64,000 nucleotides of DNA from the NCBI RefSeq assembly GCF_001050275.1, contig NZ_BBYA01000014.1, forward strand, positions 1-64,000, read 5' to 3'. The notes beneath the pieces are model-generated. The model saw nothing but the letters and a program-made list of their open reading frames with translations. It ran no database searches and was not told where the DNA came from. Shown here in pieces: positions 52,627-63,500 of the stretch; positions within the stretch are counted from its first letter, which is position 1, and each line of letters starts with the position of its first letter. The position numbers and the translations under genes are program-made. The stretch comes from Leptolinea tardivitalis (GTDB lineage: Bacteria; Chloroflexota; Anaerolineae; Anaerolineales; Anaerolineaceae).

Positions 52627-54276
52627 ATGACGATTGAAGACTATCAGAGACAATGGATGTCTACAAGATATGCCGCTTCAATAAAAAAAGCACCTGAACG
52701 AAAAAAAATATTCAAATCTACATCGGGAATTGAAATCCCAATTGTTGCGATGCCAAGTGATTTGAATTATGAAAAAGAATTGGGATTACCTGGAGAATAT
52801 CCCTTTACAAGAGGTGTTCAACCATCCATGTATCGAAGCCGGTTCTGGACAATGCGCCAGTATGCTGGATATGCGACAGCGGAAGAATCTAACAAGCGGT
52901 ATCGATATTTATTGGATCAAGGACAAACTGGACTTTCTGTAGCGTTTGACCTACCGACTCAAATTGGTTATGATGCCGATGACCCCATATCTGCTGGCGA
53001 AGTTGGAAAAGTGGGAGTTTCGATTTCCAGTCTCGATGATATGCAGGCTTTATTTAATGGAATCCCTCTAGACAAAGTTTCCACCAGCATGACGATTAAT
53101 GCACCCGCATCTATATTGTTGGCTATGTATATTGCTGTGGCAAAGAAGCAGGGTGTAGAAGAAAAATGTTTACGGGGAACAATTCAAAATGATATCTTGA
53201 AAGAATATATAGCCAGAGGAACATATATTTTTCCTCCAAAGCCATCAATGCGGCTAATCACCGATGTTTTTCAATACTGCACAGAACATATTCCCCACTG
53301 GAATACCATCAGTATTTCTGGATATCACATTCGTGAAGCCGGCGCTACGGCAGTTCAAGAGGTAGCCTTCACTCTGGCTGATGCGATTGCCTATGTCGAT
53401 GCTGCCATTAATGCCGGGCTGCCTGTTGATGATTTCGCCTCACAATTGTCATTTTTCTTCAATGCCCATAATAATTTCTTTGAGGAAATTGCCAAATTCC
53501 GGGCTGCACGCCGATTATGGGCGAGAATCATGAAAGATCGATTTGGGGCAAAAGACGAAAAATCATGGATGCTTCGTTTTCATACACAAACAGCCGGTTC
53601 AACATTGACTGCACAGCAGCCGGAAAACAATGTAATTCGAGTTACCTTGCAGGCTTTGGCAGCTGTTCTGGGTGGCACACAATCACTCCATACAAATAGT
53701 ATGGATGAAGCCCTCTGGCTTCCAACAGAAAAATCAGTGAGGGTTGCCCTCAGGACGCAACAAATAATCGCTCACGAATCCGGTGTGGCAGACAGCGTGG
53801 ACCCGATTGCCGGTTCTTATCTAGTTGAACAACTAACCAATGAAATTGAAAATAAAGCCGTTGCGTATATACAAAAGATCGATGAAATGGGAGGAGCTTT
53901 ACAGGCGATCGAACGAGGGTATATTCAAAATGAAATTCAAAATTCGGCTTATTCATTTCAAAAAGACGTTGAATCCAATGACCAGATAATTGTTGGTGTG
54001 AATGAATTTCAGATAGATGAGAAACAGGATCTGGACCGTCTTAAGGTTGACAACCAGATTGAGATTAGACAAATTCAAAAACTGCAGGAATTTAAAACTT
54101 CAAGAGATCATCAAAAGGTAACAGAATTACTCACCAGACTGGAAACTTCGGCTAAAACCACAGATAACTTGATGCCTCTGTTTATTGAGTGTGTTGAAAA
54201 CAATGTCACTCTTGGTGAGATTACCGGTGTATTAAAACAACTTTGGGGTGAATATCAGGCCCCATCTTTTTCATAA
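52627..54276 (+). CDS. Methylmalonyl-CoA mutase, large catalytic subunit (no B12 domain)
   Basis: A 549-residue protein with the TIM-barrel domain of methylmalonyl-CoA mutase. Typical stretches are [88 protein letters not shown] and [15 protein letters not shown]. The cobalamin-binding domain is a separate protein in this type and is not in the window. Succinyl-CoA and methylmalonyl-CoA are interconverted. The epimerase gene follows after 8 bases. CGAGGCG precedes the ATG. Confidence 0.94.
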   Translation: MTIEDYQRQWMSTRYAASIKKAPERKKIFKSTSGIEIPIVAMPSDLNYEKELGLPGEYPFTRGVQPSMYRSRFWTMRQYAGYATAEESNKRYRYLLDQGQTGLSVAFDLPTQIGYDADDPISAGEVGKVGVSISSLDDMQALFNGIPLDKVSTSMTINAPASILLAMYIAVAKKQGVEEKCLRGTIQNDILKEYIARGTYIFPPKPSMRLITDVFQYCTEHIPHWNTISISGYHIREAGATAVQEVAFTLADAIAYVDAAINAGLPVDDFASQLSFFFNAHNNFFEEIAKFRAARRLWARIMKDRFGAKDEKSWMLRFHTQTAGSTLTAQQPENNVIRVTLQALAAVLGGTQSLHTNSMDEALWLPTEKSVRVALRTQQIIAHESGVADSVDPIAGSYLVEQLTNEIENKAVAYIQKIDEMGGALQAIERGYIQNEIQNSAYSFQKDVESNDQIIVGVNEFQIDEKQDLDRLKVDNQIEIRQIQKLQEFKTSRDHQKVTELLTRLETSAKTTDNLMPLFIECVENNVTLGEITGVLKQLWGEYQAPSFS

Positions 54277-54284
54277 GGGTGATT

Positions 54285-54689
54285 ATGGCAAAAATTCTGA
54301 AAATTCATCATATTGGAATAGCTGTAAAAAATTCGGAAGAGTCTTCTGCTTTCTGGCAGAATGCCCTGGGATTAGCTGTAGACCATACTGAAAATGTTGT
54401 CGCCCAAAAATCAAAAGTGACTTTTCTTCCAGTTGGTCAAAGCGAGGTAGAACTAGTGCAACCGACAGATGAAGATTCGACCATAGCAAAATTCTTGACA
54501 GACCGTGGACCGGGAATTCATCATATTTGTCTGCAGGTAGATGATATTGAAGGAATGTTGCAGACTCTGCAAGAAAAAGGTATCCGGTTAATTAATTCAG
54601 TCCCAATGGAAGAACCGGGTAGAAAAATGGCGTTTATCCACCCTAAAAGCACTGGAGGGGTGTTGGTGGAGCTTTATCAAGTTGTCTAG
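54285..54689 (+). CDS. mce: Methylmalonyl-CoA epimerase
   Basis: A 134-residue VOC-fold metalloenzyme that interconverts the D and L forms of methylmalonyl-CoA. KIHHIGIAVKNSEESSAFW gives the first metal His, GPGIHHICLQVDDIE the second, and the Glu of GGVLVELYQV completes the site. It follows the mutase closely. ATG at 54285 is chosen rather than GTG at 54279. Confidence 0.94.
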   Translation: MAKILKIHHIGIAVKNSEESSAFWQNALGLAVDHTENVVAQKSKVTFLPVGQSEVELVQPTDEDSTIAKFLTDRGPGIHHICLQVDDIEGMLQTLQEKGIRLINSVPMEEPGRKMAFIHPKSTGGVLVELYQVV

Positions 54690-54698
54690 ACTTTGTTT

Positions 54699-55610
54699 AT
54701 GAAAAATTTTACAGAACAATGTAAAAAGTACCCGGTATGGGGATGGGCCGGCATGGTTTTGGTAGCTGTCTTTTGGCCAATGAATTGGTTCTTGCCAGGG
54801 ACACGATCCATGTACGCTTTTTTCCCTCTTTGGTTGGGCTATATTCTTATTGTTGATGGAATGGTATTTCTCCGATCCAATACAAGTCAAATAAACAGAA
54901 ATGTTAGAGGATTTGTATTTTTATTTTGTACCTCTGCTCCGTTTTGGTGGTTGTTTGAAATACTAAACAGACGAGTACAAAACTGGCATTATCTGGGTGT
55001 CGAAAACCTCAATACTATAGAATATTTCCTTATGGCAACCATAAATTTTTCGGTTGTGATTCCGGCTGTTTTTGAATCATCCGAACTGGCAAGTACATTT
55101 AAATGGGTAAAACCAATTTTTATAAATATAAGAATTCAAAAATCAGGCAGAACAGCCGTTCTTTCTTTACTTACAGGTATAGTAATGCTGACAGTTCTAC
55201 TGATCTGGCCGAAGTACTTCTTCCCGTTCATGTGGTTATCTATCTATTTCATTGTTGAACCTGTAAATTTCTGGTTGGGTACATCTGGATTGTATGATTT
55301 TTTGGAAAAGAAAGATTGGCGTCCAGTTTTATGCCTCTTTGTTGGGGTACTTGTCACAGGTTTCTTCTGGGAATGCTGGAATTATTATTCTTATCCTAAG
55401 TGGATTTATACAGTTCCCTATGTAAACTTTGCAAAAATTTTCGAAATGCCAGCGCCTGGCTATTTGGGATATCTGCCTTTTTCATTAGAACTCTGTGCTC
55501 TTTTTCAATTCATTAATGGGTTTAGCAGAATAAAAAACACCGGAATTATTCCGGTGTTTGAAAGGGTATTTACCGAATCGGGTCAAGAACCTGTCAAGCT
55601 TGAACAGTGA
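54699..55610 (+). CDS. Multi-pass membrane protein of unknown function
   Basis: A 303-residue protein with about eight helices, rich in aromatic residues (FWWLFEILNRRVQNWHYLG, FFWECWNYYSYPKWIY). No family is recognised. It lies 9 bp after the epimerase. The 3' end overlaps the convergent MFS gene by 17 bases and contains that gene's terminator. ATG at 54699 is used; TTG at 54693 is the alternative. Confidence 0.6.
   Translation: MKNFTEQCKKYPVWGWAGMVLVAVFWPMNWFLPGTRSMYAFFPLWLGYILIVDGMVFLRSNTSQINRNVRGFVFLFCTSAPFWWLFEILNRRVQNWHYLGVENLNTIEYFLMATINFSVVIPAVFESSELASTFKWVKPIFINIRIQKSGRTAVLSLLTGIVMLTVLLIWPKYFFPFMWLSIYFIVEPVNFWLGTSGLYDFLEKKDWRPVLCLFVGVLVTGFFWECWNYYSYPKWIYTVPYVNFAKIFEMPAPGYLGYLPFSLELCALFQFINGFSRIKNTGIIPVFERVFTESGQEPVKLEQ
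55529..55559 (-). terminator. Terminator of the MFS gene, inside the opposite gene
   Basis: AAACACCGGAA (55535-55545) pairs with TTCCGGTGTTT (55549-55559). On the minus strand a run of six T follows. The hairpin therefore serves the minus-strand gene but is encoded inside the last codons of the plus-strand membrane-protein gene. Confidence 0.85.
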
Positions 55611-56895
55611 CTTCCTGTAAAGCAGCTTCTTCTTTTTCAGCGATGGCAATACCTTCTTCCACATTAACACGGCTTAAAAGAATCGCACCAATAATAAAAA
55701 AGATGATAAGGGAAACAATGCTCAAGCGGCTGTGACCGACTAATTGACCAACAACACCAAATACAAACGGACCGGCAATTCCGGCAAATTTCTCGCTGAC
55801 ACTGAAAAACCCGAAAAACTCTGCCGATTTACTCTTTGGCATCATACGGCCGAACAGAGAACGACTTAAAGCCTGACTTCCACCCTGAACTGTCGCCACG
55901 GCAAAACCCAATGCCCAGAAATGCCATTCCTGTTGCATGAAATATCCAAATATGGCAATCAGTGTATAAATGAGCAGGCTAAGATAAATGGATTTTTTTG
56001 TGCCAATCTTTTTTGCCAGCCACCCGAAAAGGAATGCAAAGGGAATGGCGACAAATTGAACCATCAGCAATGTTCCGATGAGTGTAGTCTGCCCGATTCC
56101 GATCTCTGCACCGTAAATCGTGGCCATTTTGATTATTGTTCCAATGCCATCGTTATAAAACCAGAATGCTATGAGAAAGATGAATAACTGACGATATTTT
56201 CTGATTTCTTTGAAGGTTCTACCGAGGCGGCCAAAACTGGCCTTCAATGGGTTAATTTCTTCTTCACCGGCCATAATGTGACGGTCAGGCTCAGGGACAT
56301 ATTTGAGAAGCGGTATTGTAAAAACAAACCACCAGATTGCCACGGAGAGAAAACTCAACCGTGACATGAGACCTGTCAATTCTTTAGGTGCCAGCATGAT
56401 CATCACAAGATTGACAGCCAGTAACAACCCACCACCGAGATAACCGAGTGCATATCCCTTGGATGATACCTGGTCCATTTCTTCCCCTGAAGCGATGTGG
56501 GGCAGCAACGAATCATAGAAAACCAGAGAACCAGCAAAACCCAGATCCCCCACAATAAAGAAGATGGAAGCCATCAGCCAATCACCGGTTTTTACAAAAT
56601 AGAGCAATGCTGTTCCAAGAACACCGATGAAGGCAAAGAGAGCCAGCAGCCGTTTCTTCGAGCCGCTGAAATCTGCCAGAGCACCAAGAATGGGACTGGC
56701 AATGGCTGCAATCAACAATGAAATGGATGTGGTGTATGCCCAGTAGACTGTTGCAGAATTACCTGGCAGATTGGCTGCCGCTACACTGGCATAATAGACT
56801 GGTAAAACCGCCGCCATGATTGTGGTGGCAAACGCTGAATTTGCCCAGTCGTACATCGCCCAGGCATTGATGATCTTTTTATGGTCTTTTTCCAT
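55594..56895 (-). CDS. MFS transporter of the UMF1/Atg22-like group
   Basis: A 433-residue protein with 12 helices. The N-terminus INAWAMYDWANSAFATTIMAAVLPVYY is the UMF1/Atg22 signature. GDLGFAGSLVFYDSLLPHIA and a loop with RSLFGRMMPKSKSAEFFGFFSVSEKFAG fit too. Atg22-like proteins export amino acids from the yeast vacuole, but the bacterial substrate is unknown. The start at 56895 has GAGAGTG upstream; the longer frame from 56922 is rejected. Confidence 0.88.
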   Translation of the reverse strand: MEKDHKKIINAWAMYDWANSAFATTIMAAVLPVYYASVAAANLPGNSATVYWAYTTSISLLIAAIASPILGALADFSGSKKRLLALFAFIGVLGTALLYFVKTGDWLMASIFFIVGDLGFAGSLVFYDSLLPHIASGEEMDQVSSKGYALGYLGGGLLLAVNLVMIMLAPKELTGLMSRLSFLSVAIWWFVFTIPLLKYVPEPDRHIMAGEEEINPLKASFGRLGRTFKEIRKYRQLFIFLIAFWFYNDGIGTIIKMATIYGAEIGIGQTTLIGTLLMVQFVAIPFAFLFGWLAKKIGTKKSIYLSLLIYTLIAIFGYFMQQEWHFWALGFAVATVQGGSQALSRSLFGRMMPKSKSAEFFGFFSVSEKFAGIAGPFVFGVVGQLVGHSRLSIVSLIIFFIIGAILLSRVNVEEGIAIAEKEEAALQEVTVQA

Positions 56896-57016
56896 ATTGT
56901 CACTCTCGGTGGGGATTTTCAATTGATTATAAAGGAAAATAAAAAAGACAGTTATAAATGGTAAATTAATTCTAAGAACAAATGGTTTATATACTGTAGA
57001 AATAAAGTTCGAATAG

Positions 57017-57022
57017 TATAAT
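57017..57022 (+). promoter_or_regulatory. -10 element of the uvrA promoter
   Basis: TATAAT 42 bases before the uvrA ATG. A good -35 hexamer is not seen. No proven SOS box is recognised. Confidence 0.45.
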
Positions 57023-57063
57023 ACAGGCTTGAATCGGCTAAATTGGACTCATCAGGTGAAATT

Positions 57064-59949
57064 ATGTCGCAAAATTTAATACGGGTTACAGGTGCCAGAG
57101 AGCACAACCTGAAAAACATTAATGTAGATATTCCTCGCGATAAACTGGTTGTTATTACAGGATTATCGGGGTCAGGAAAGTCATCCCTCGCTTTCGATAC
57201 GATTTTTGCAGAAGGGCAGAGACGGTATGTTGAATCTCTATCTGCTTATGCCAGACAATTTTTAGGGCAAATGGATAAGCCGGATGTCGATTCGATTGAA
57301 GGCCTGTCTCCTGCAGTATCCATCGATCAGAAAGCAACCTCCCATAATCCGAGATCCACAGTCGGAACGGTAACAGAGATTTACGATTATTTGCGTCTGT
57401 TATATTCTCGTGTAGGGATTCCACACTGTCCGATTTGTGGACGAGAAGTTCAGCGGCAGTCTGCTCAAGAAATTGTTGATATTATTGAGGGGTTGCCTGA
57501 TGGCACACGTATTCTGGTTCTGGCACCATTGGTCAGGGGGAGAAAGGGAACCTACCAGAACATTTTTGACGATATCCGAAAAATGGGATTTGTTCGTGCC
57601 AGAGTTGATGGAAAAGTTTTCAATCTCGAAGATGAAATTTCCCTCGACAGGTTCAAATTACACACAATTGAAGCTGTAGTGGACCGTCTGGTGATAAATA
57701 AACAGGCAGATGAGTCAGAACAACATTCAGCCCTTTCACGATTGACGGATTCAATTGAGACCAGCTTGAAAATTGGTGAAGGTTATGTAACGATTCAAAA
57801 CCTCAGTGTAGACCCGCCCACTGATCTATTTTTCAGTGAACACCTGGCCTGTCCGGAACATGGGGTCAGTCTGCCGGAAATTGAGCCGAGAACGTTTTCT
57901 TTTAATACTCCACACGGTGCCTGTCCGGAATGCGAAGGGTTGGGAAGCAAACTGGAGATCGATCCAGATCTGCTTATTCCTGACCGGGAACGATCACTCA
58001 ACGACGGTGCCATTATTGCCACGGAATGGAGCAATTCGCGCGAGCAGGGTGGTTATTACTGGCAGATGCTGGAGGCTGTTGCAGAACATTTCGATATTGA
58101 CCTGGATATGCCCATTAAAGATATTCCGGAAGAGAAGGTACGGTTAGTTCTTTATGGAACTGGAAAACAGGAAGTGACCATGAATATGGTCGGACGAAAC
58201 GACCGGAAAACAACCTTTGATACTACGTTTGAAGGTGTAATTCCAAACCTTGAGAGGCGATTCCGGGAAACTTCTTCAGAATTCATTCGCAGCAAGATCA
58301 GCGAATATATGTGTGACCGGCTCTGTCCGAATTGTAAGGGAACGCGTCTGCGTCCGGAAGCACTGGCGGTGACTATTGATGAAAAGAATATCGTTGAAGT
58401 AACCGGTTGGCCTGTTGTGACGACACTGGATTGGATCAGGAAACTAATGGAGAAAGATTCCTGCCTGACCTCAAGACAGCAGGCTATTGCCGAACGGGTG
58501 CTTAAGGAAATTAAAGAAAGATTAGGATTTCTTGTTGATGTTGGATTGGATTATTTGACATTACGCCGTCCTGCCGGATCGTTATCCGGAGGGGAAGCAC
58601 AGCGTATTCGGCTGGCAACTCAAATCGGATCACGGTTGATGGGAGTGCTTTATGTGTTGGATGAACCGTCAATTGGTTTGCATCCGCGAGATAATGACCG
58701 GCTCCTGGCCACATTAAAGGGATTGGTGTCACTGGGTAATACTGTTCTGGTAGTTGAACATGACGACGAGACTATTCGGGCAGCAGATTGGATTATTGAC
58801 CTGGGTCCCGGAGCAGGCGAACATGGAGGAAAAATTATTTCCGCCGGAACAGTTGATCATATTCTTCAGGATGAAAACTCTCTTACCGGAGCATATTTGA
58901 GTGGACGGAAAAAAATCCCCATTCCCCAAAAACGACGTAAAGGCAATGGTAAAGAGCTGGTAATTCGGGGCGCCAGGGCCAACAACCTGAAGAATATTGA
59001 TGTGCATATCCCTCTCGGAGTACTCTCATGTATCACTGGTGTTTCAGGATCCGGCAAGAGCACATTAATGATTGACATTTTGTATGCCGAGCTGGCAAAA
59101 CAAATTTATGGATCCCATACACAGCCGGGAGAATTTGAGAGACTTGAAGGTATTGAACATATCGATAAAGTCATCAATATTGACCAGTCACCAATTGGAC
59201 GTACCCCGCGATCCAACCCGGCCACTTATACCGGCTTATTCGATGAAATCCGTCAACTATTTGCCGAATTACCCGAAAGCAAGATTCGCGGCTATAAAAG
59301 TGGACGTTTCTCGTTTAATGTTCATGGAGGACGCTGCGAAGCGTGCCAGGGTCAAGGACAATTGCGTATAGAGATGCAATTCTTGCCGGATGTGTATGTT
59401 CCATGCGATGTTTGTCACGGAACCCGGTTCAATCGTGAGACACTGCAGGTCAAATTTAAAGGAAAATCCATTGCGGATGTCCTGGATTCAACCATTGAGG
59501 AATCCATCGAATTCTTTTCTGCTTTCCCCAATATTCAGGCAAAACTGAGTACCTTGATGGACGTAGGTTTGGGATATGTCCGTCTGGGCCAACCAGCAAC
59601 CACACTTTCTGGTGGTGAAGCGCAACGAGTAAAACTGGCAAAAGAGCTTTCTCGCCGGGCAACCGGGAAAACTTTGTATGTTCTGGATGAACCTTCCGTT
59701 GGATTACATGCAGCCGATGTTCATAAGCTGATTGAAGTATTGCAGCGTCTGGTGGATAATGGTAATTCGATTATCATTATTGAACACAACCTCGACATTA
59801 TCAAGGTTGCAGATTATATTATTGATCTGGGACCGGATGGAGGAGACCGTGGTGGTCAACTTATCGCAACCGGAACGCCGGAACAAATTGCTGTTGTTGA
59901 AACGTCATATACGGGAAAATTCCTGAAGCCTTTACTGACAAACAGATAG
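57064..59949 (+). CDS. uvrA: Excinuclease ABC subunit A
   Basis: A 961-residue damage-recognition ATPase of nucleotide excision repair. Two ABC modules are visible: the Walker A motifs GLSGSGKSS and GVSGSGKST, and the signatures [12 protein letters not shown] and [12 protein letters not shown]. There are several zinc-type Cys pairs ([32 protein letters not shown] and [10 protein letters not shown]). Length is standard. AGGTGA precedes the ATG at 57064, which is preferred to the TTG at 57043. No other uvr gene is nearby. Confidence 0.97.
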   Translation: MSQNLIRVTGAREHNLKNINVDIPRDKLVVITGLSGSGKSSLAFDTIFAEGQRRYVESLSAYARQFLGQMDKPDVDSIEGLSPAVSIDQKATSHNPRSTVGTVTEIYDYLRLLYSRVGIPHCPICGREVQRQSAQEIVDIIEGLPDGTRILVLAPLVRGRKGTYQNIFDDIRKMGFVRARVDGKVFNLEDEISLDRFKLHTIEAVVDRLVINKQADESEQHSALSRLTDSIETSLKIGEGYVTIQNLSVDPPTDLFFSEHLACPEHGVSLPEIEPRTFSFNTPHGACPECEGLGSKLEIDPDLLIPDRERSLNDGAIIATEWSNSREQGGYYWQMLEAVAEHFDIDLDMPIKDIPEEKVRLVLYGTGKQEVTMNMVGRNDRKTTFDTTFEGVIPNLERRFRETSSEFIRSKISEYMCDRLCPNCKGTRLRPEALAVTIDEKNIVEVTGWPVVTTLDWIRKLMEKDSCLTSRQQAIAERVLKEIKERLGFLVDVGLDYLTLRRPAGSLSGGEAQRIRLATQIGSRLMGVLYVLDEPSIGLHPRDNDRLLATLKGLVSLGNTVLVVEHDDETIRAADWIIDLGPGAGEHGGKIISAGTVDHILQDENSLTGAYLSGRKKIPIPQKRRKGNGKELVIRGARANNLKNIDVHIPLGVLSCITGVSGSGKSTLMIDILYAELAKQIYGSHTQPGEFERLEGIEHIDKVINIDQSPIGRTPRSNPATYTGLFDEIRQLFAELPESKIRGYKSGRFSFNVHGGRCEACQGQGQLRIEMQFLPDVYVPCDVCHGTRFNRETLQVKFKGKSIADVLDSTIEESIEFFSAFPNIQAKLSTLMDVGLGYVRLGQPATTLSGGEAQRVKLAKELSRRATGKTLYVLDEPSVGLHAADVHKLIEVLQRLVDNGNSIIIIEHNLDIIKVADYIIDLGPDGGDRGGQLIATGTPEQIAVVETSYTGKFLKPLLTNR

Positions 59950-60066
59950 ATGAAGGTGACTCGCATAAAGAGCAAGAATCAAGTAGAATGCCTGATAGCA
60001 GGATTAACTGAGCAACGATAAACCAGGAACGTAAGGCTTATCATTTGCCTGAAATTCCAAAAGAGA

Positions 60067-60834
60067 ATGGGAAATCCTATGGCTGGAAAAGAAAACCCAC
60101 AAAATGTCATTGATTCATACAAAAAACGGCAGCAATCCATGCCGTTCCTCATAGGAGGATTGGCCGGTGTATTAATTCTGGGCGGCGTCCTACTGCTGGT
60201 GTTCTGGCTTTCAGGACCGAATAAACCTGATTTGCCTTTTTTATCAACAAAAACAAGCACACCTACATTGACTTTCACCGCTTCACCCGTACCTCCAACC
60301 AGTACTCCTACTGAGACGGCTACATTGACTCTGACGGTGGCTCCCACCGAGACAGTTACTCCAAGTGGACCGTTTGAATACACGGTAGTAGAAGGTGATT
60401 ATTGCCAGAAAATTGCCGATCAATTTTCCACCGTGGTAAAGGCTCTCGTGCTGCTAAATCCGGCATTGGGCGCCAATTGCAATATCCGTGTAGGAGAAAA
60501 GATATTGATTCCACAGCCAGGAGCTGTATTACCGACAGATACCCCAATTCCCCAGAATATTAAATCTGGCACGCTGGTGGAGTATACTGTGGAACCAGGT
60601 GATACCATCGGTAAAATAGCCAGCAAATTCAACAGCGTGGCTGAGAACATTCTTACAACAAACAAATTAAAAGATGCCAATTTGATTTATGTCGGTCAGG
60701 TATTAAAAATCCCTGTCAATATTGTCACTATTGTTCCAACCCGGCCGGCTACTATTACACCCGGCGGTACGCAAATTGGCGGAACTAAACAGCCCGCTGC
60801 AGCTGCCACAGTAACAGCGACTAAACCGAAATAG
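60067..60834 (+). CDS. Membrane-anchored protein with two LysM domains
   Basis: A 255-residue protein with a short cytoplasmic N-terminus, one membrane helix (about 28-50), a Thr/Pro-rich linker and two LysM domains (about 104-150 EYTVVEGDYCQKIADQF and 174-220 EYTVEPGDTIGKIASKF). A Thr/Ala/Pro tail follows. LysM binds N-acetylglucosamine polymers such as peptidoglycan. No catalytic domain is attached. The start may instead be ATG at 60079 (MAGKENPQ). A terminator follows. Confidence 0.82.
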   Translation: MGNPMAGKENPQNVIDSYKKRQQSMPFLIGGLAGVLILGGVLLLVFWLSGPNKPDLPFLSTKTSTPTLTFTASPVPPTSTPTETATLTLTVAPTETVTPSGPFEYTVVEGDYCQKIADQFSTVVKALVLLNPALGANCNIRVGEKILIPQPGAVLPTDTPIPQNIKSGTLVEYTVEPGDTIGKIASKFNSVAENILTTNKLKDANLIYVGQVLKIPVNIVTIVPTRPATITPGGTQIGGTKQPAAAATVTATKPK

Positions 60835-60866
60835 ATAAATACCTTTCACAAAGGAAGAAGATTGCA

Positions 60867-60893
60867 GGGCGGGTAATTTACCCGCCCTTTATT
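60867..60893 (+). terminator. Terminator after the LysM gene
   Basis: GGGCGGG (60867-60873) pairs with CCCGCCC and the loop is AT-rich. TTTATTCT follows. The next ATG is three bases after the tail. Confidence 0.85.
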
Positions 60894-60895
60894 CT

Positions 60896-62260
60896 ATGAG
60901 CAGAAATAAAACATATCCATTAATACTTTATATTTGTTTTGGAATTCTGGTGGTGGGAGGCCTTGTATTAGTATTTGCACCCCCTTTTTTTTCATTACCC
61001 GACCCAAAGATCAAACCGGATGCCGATAGTTCCATTGGAATGGTTTCTTCGATCAAATTGACGTTTCCCGAATCCATGAATACCAATTCTGTGGAAAGTC
61101 GAATTCAGATCATTCCAGAAACACATGTAAAATTTTCATGGATTAATAAAACACTAATTATTTTTCCGGATTCTGCCTTCATGGCTGGCAAAAATTTAAC
61201 GATTAAGCTGATCAGTGGCGCCAGCAGCCTGGATGGAAGAACTCTGAAAAGCGACTATGTATGGACTTATTCCATTCGTTCACCCCGCATTGCTTTCCTG
61301 GGGCAGGCTACCACTTCACCAGAAATTTTTTTGGCCGATGGCAACGGAACTGTAACAAAAATTACAGAAACCAGGGGGAATATCATAGATTTCGCCGCTC
61401 TACCGGATGGCTCTGGTTTTGTTTATTCCGTAAAAAATTCTTCCGGCGGTTCGGATATTCATGAAATTAGTATAGATAGTCAGAAAGATGTGAAAATACT
61501 GGATTGCATGAAAGAATCATGTGGAGATCCCGCTGTCTCTAACGATGGTCACCTGATGGCTTTTTCGTGGAATCATGATCCTATGGATGGATCTACCAGC
61601 ATTCGATCATATATTTACACAATGATTCTTGACGAAGGTAAATATTCTCCAGAACCACTTGCCGAGGAAAAAAATATGCCAGGTATCCTTCCTTCTTTCT
61701 CACCAGATGGGAAAAAAATAGCGTTTTATGACTCCATCGGTAAGGGCATTCGCGTTATGATCCCTGAAGGAAAGAACAACTTTTTGCTCGGAACCAGTCG
61801 AATACAGCGTGGAACCTGGTCGCCTGATGGATCTCATATGGTTTTTGTGGATGATATGCCCGGACACGATGATGTTTTTTCAAAACTTTACTCAGTCGAT
61901 CTTGGATCAAGCACAATTAGTGAACCAATGGTCGGTCAATTAGACGATATAGAGTTGGGTGAACCTGACTGGTCACCCGATGGACGTTTTTTAGTTGCCG
62001 GTGTTCGAAAATCAGATGGACCAGTTTCACGTCAAATCTGGTTAATCAACCTGGAAACGAAAGAAATCAAACAAATAACTGATAATTATTCATTAATCAA
62101 TGCCGCACCAAAGTGGAGGCCTGATGGAGACGAAATTGTATTTCAGCAGGCACAAATGGGTACTTCTGATGTGAAACCACGCATTGCAAAATGGAATAAA
62201 GATGACGGAAATATCACCATTATTGCGAATGACGCTGCCTTGCCGAATTGGGTTCCTTAA
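60896..62260 (+). CDS. Membrane-anchored PD40/TolB-like propeller protein with Ig-like domain
   Basis: A 454-residue protein: a membrane helix (about 8-28), an Ig-like domain with the Big_5 pattern KLTFPESMNTNSVESRIQI (about 50-130), then a beta-propeller of PD40 repeats. The repeats are recognised by ALPDGSGFVYS, PSFSPDGKKIAFY, GTWSPDGSHMVFV, PDWSPDGRFLVAG and PKWRPDGDEIVF. It is an envelope protein of unknown ligand. The ATG has no Shine-Dalgarno and follows a terminator directly, so it may have a separate, unrecognised start of transcription. It converges with queG, overlapping by four bases. Confidence 0.8.
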   Translation: MSRNKTYPLILYICFGILVVGGLVLVFAPPFFSLPDPKIKPDADSSIGMVSSIKLTFPESMNTNSVESRIQIIPETHVKFSWINKTLIIFPDSAFMAGKNLTIKLISGASSLDGRTLKSDYVWTYSIRSPRIAFLGQATTSPEIFLADGNGTVTKITETRGNIIDFAALPDGSGFVYSVKNSSGGSDIHEISIDSQKDVKILDCMKESCGDPAVSNDGHLMAFSWNHDPMDGSTSIRSYIYTMILDEGKYSPEPLAEEKNMPGILPSFSPDGKKIAFYDSIGKGIRVMIPEGKNNFLLGTSRIQRGTWSPDGSHMVFVDDMPGHDDVFSKLYSVDLGSSTISEPMVGQLDDIELGEPDWSPDGRFLVAGVRKSDGPVSRQIWLINLETKEIKQITDNYSLINAAPKWRPDGDEIVFQQAQMGTSDVKPRIAKWNKDDGNITIIANDAALPNWVP

Positions 62261-63399
62261 GGCAAGTCAAGAGCCTGCCTGATCTCAGACTGCACAGATG
62301 AATCTATCTCCCGGGTAAGCCGGACAGATAAAATTGTTCGGGCTTTTGATGTACGAATCTGACCCAATCCCCAGGCAGCATGGCAGCGTATGACAGGATC
62401 TGGTTCATTTTCAAGTAACCAGCCAAGCGGTTTTACGGCATCCAATTGACCGGAATTCCCTAAAGCAACGGCAGCATTCCGGACAAGACGGGAACGCTTC
62501 AACCGTTTTAAGGATGTACCGGAAAAACGAGATTTGAATTCATCATCCGAAAGATGGACAATTTCGACCAAATCAGGAAAGATGACACGTTCATCTGCAG
62601 CTTCAAATTCAGGAAGTACATAATTATTTCCAGGTTTTCGATTCCACGGACACACAGCCTGACAGATCGTGCATCCATATATCCAATTCCCCATGGACTT
62701 TCGCAGTTCGACCGGAATTATGCCGCGATGTTCAATGGTTAAATATGAGATACATCGGCGGGCTTCCAGCAATCCGCCGGGCAAAATGCAGGCGGTAGGA
62801 CAGGCATCAATGCAACGGTGGCATGTTCCGCAGGAACCGTACAGATTGTTAAAGATAGGGTCAAGTTTTTCTTTAAGGAAAATATTGGTAAGAAAAAAGA
62901 ACGATCCCAATCGGGGATGAATCAGAAGAGAGTTGTTACCCGTCCAGCCCAGGCGGGCACGTTTGGCCAGGGGTTTTTCGAGAATGGGAGAAGAATCCAC
63001 TGCCACAAAATTTTCAACCGGTTTTCCCAAAGAATCAGAAATATCTGACATCACCAGTTCAGCCCGATGTTGCAACACATCATGATAATCTTTCCCCCAG
63101 GCATACGAAGCGATTCGACCGGATAATGGAAACGGACTTTCCGTCAATCGATCTATAGTATATCTGGCTCCCAGAACAAGCACAGACATACTGCCGGGGA
63201 ATAATTGCTCTGGATTTGACCGTGATTTCATACCTTTGGGATCTTCTAAAAAATGCATGGTTCCCTGATATCCAGCCTTGATCCAATCCAGATACCGGTC
63301 AAACTCAGGCAAAGGATCGGTGCTGGCAGCTCCGCAGAGTACAAATCCATGGCGGGAGGTAATCGAAATAATTTCATTGGCGGTTATAAATGTGGACAT
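62257..63399 (-). CDS. queG: Epoxyqueuosine reductase QueG
   Basis: A 380-residue cobalamin-dependent enzyme that makes queuosine from epoxyqueuosine in tRNA. The domain order is a DUF1730-like N-terminal part, two 4Fe-4S cluster motifs (CGTCHRCIDACPT and CTICQAVCPWN) and a C-terminal HEAT-like repeat (about 310-375). GWTGNNSLLIHPRLGSFFFL is diagnostic. Length is standard. No other queuosine gene is in the window. Confidence 0.94.
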   Translation of the reverse strand: MSTFITANEIISITSRHGFVLCGAASTDPLPEFDRYLDWIKAGYQGTMHFLEDPKGMKSRSNPEQLFPGSMSVLVLGARYTIDRLTESPFPLSGRIASYAWGKDYHDVLQHRAELVMSDISDSLGKPVENFVAVDSSPILEKPLAKRARLGWTGNNSLLIHPRLGSFFFLTNIFLKEKLDPIFNNLYGSCGTCHRCIDACPTACILPGGLLEARRCISYLTIEHRGIIPVELRKSMGNWIYGCTICQAVCPWNRKPGNNYVLPEFEAADERVIFPDLVEIVHLSDDEFKSRFSGTSLKRLKRSRLVRNAAVALGNSGQLDAVKPLGWLLENEPDPVIRCHAAWGLGQIRTSKARTILSVRLTREIDSSVQSEIRQALDLP

Positions 63400-63450
63400 A
63401 AAATTAATTATACTTGTCGGAAATTTTGGTACGAAAAGAAACAGAAAAAA

Positions 63451-63477
63451 AGACTGTGAAGATTTCCCTCACAGTCT
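63451..63477 (-). terminator. Terminator of the NBR1-Ig protein gene
   Basis: AGACTGTGA (63451-63459) pairs with TCACAGTCT (63469-63477). A seven-T run follows on the minus strand. Confidence 0.92.
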
Positions 63478-63500
63478 TTTCAATAATTGAACTGCTGATC

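Noticed and set aside
56976-56987. GAACAAATGGTT as a possible SOS (DinR-like) box before uvrA
   Set aside because: The second half-site does not match GTTC, and the LexA motif of this group is not known to me.
60840-60896. RNA thermosensor or switch at the PD40 gene start
   Set aside because: The hairpin is a plain terminator with a T tail; it does not cover a Shine-Dalgarno.
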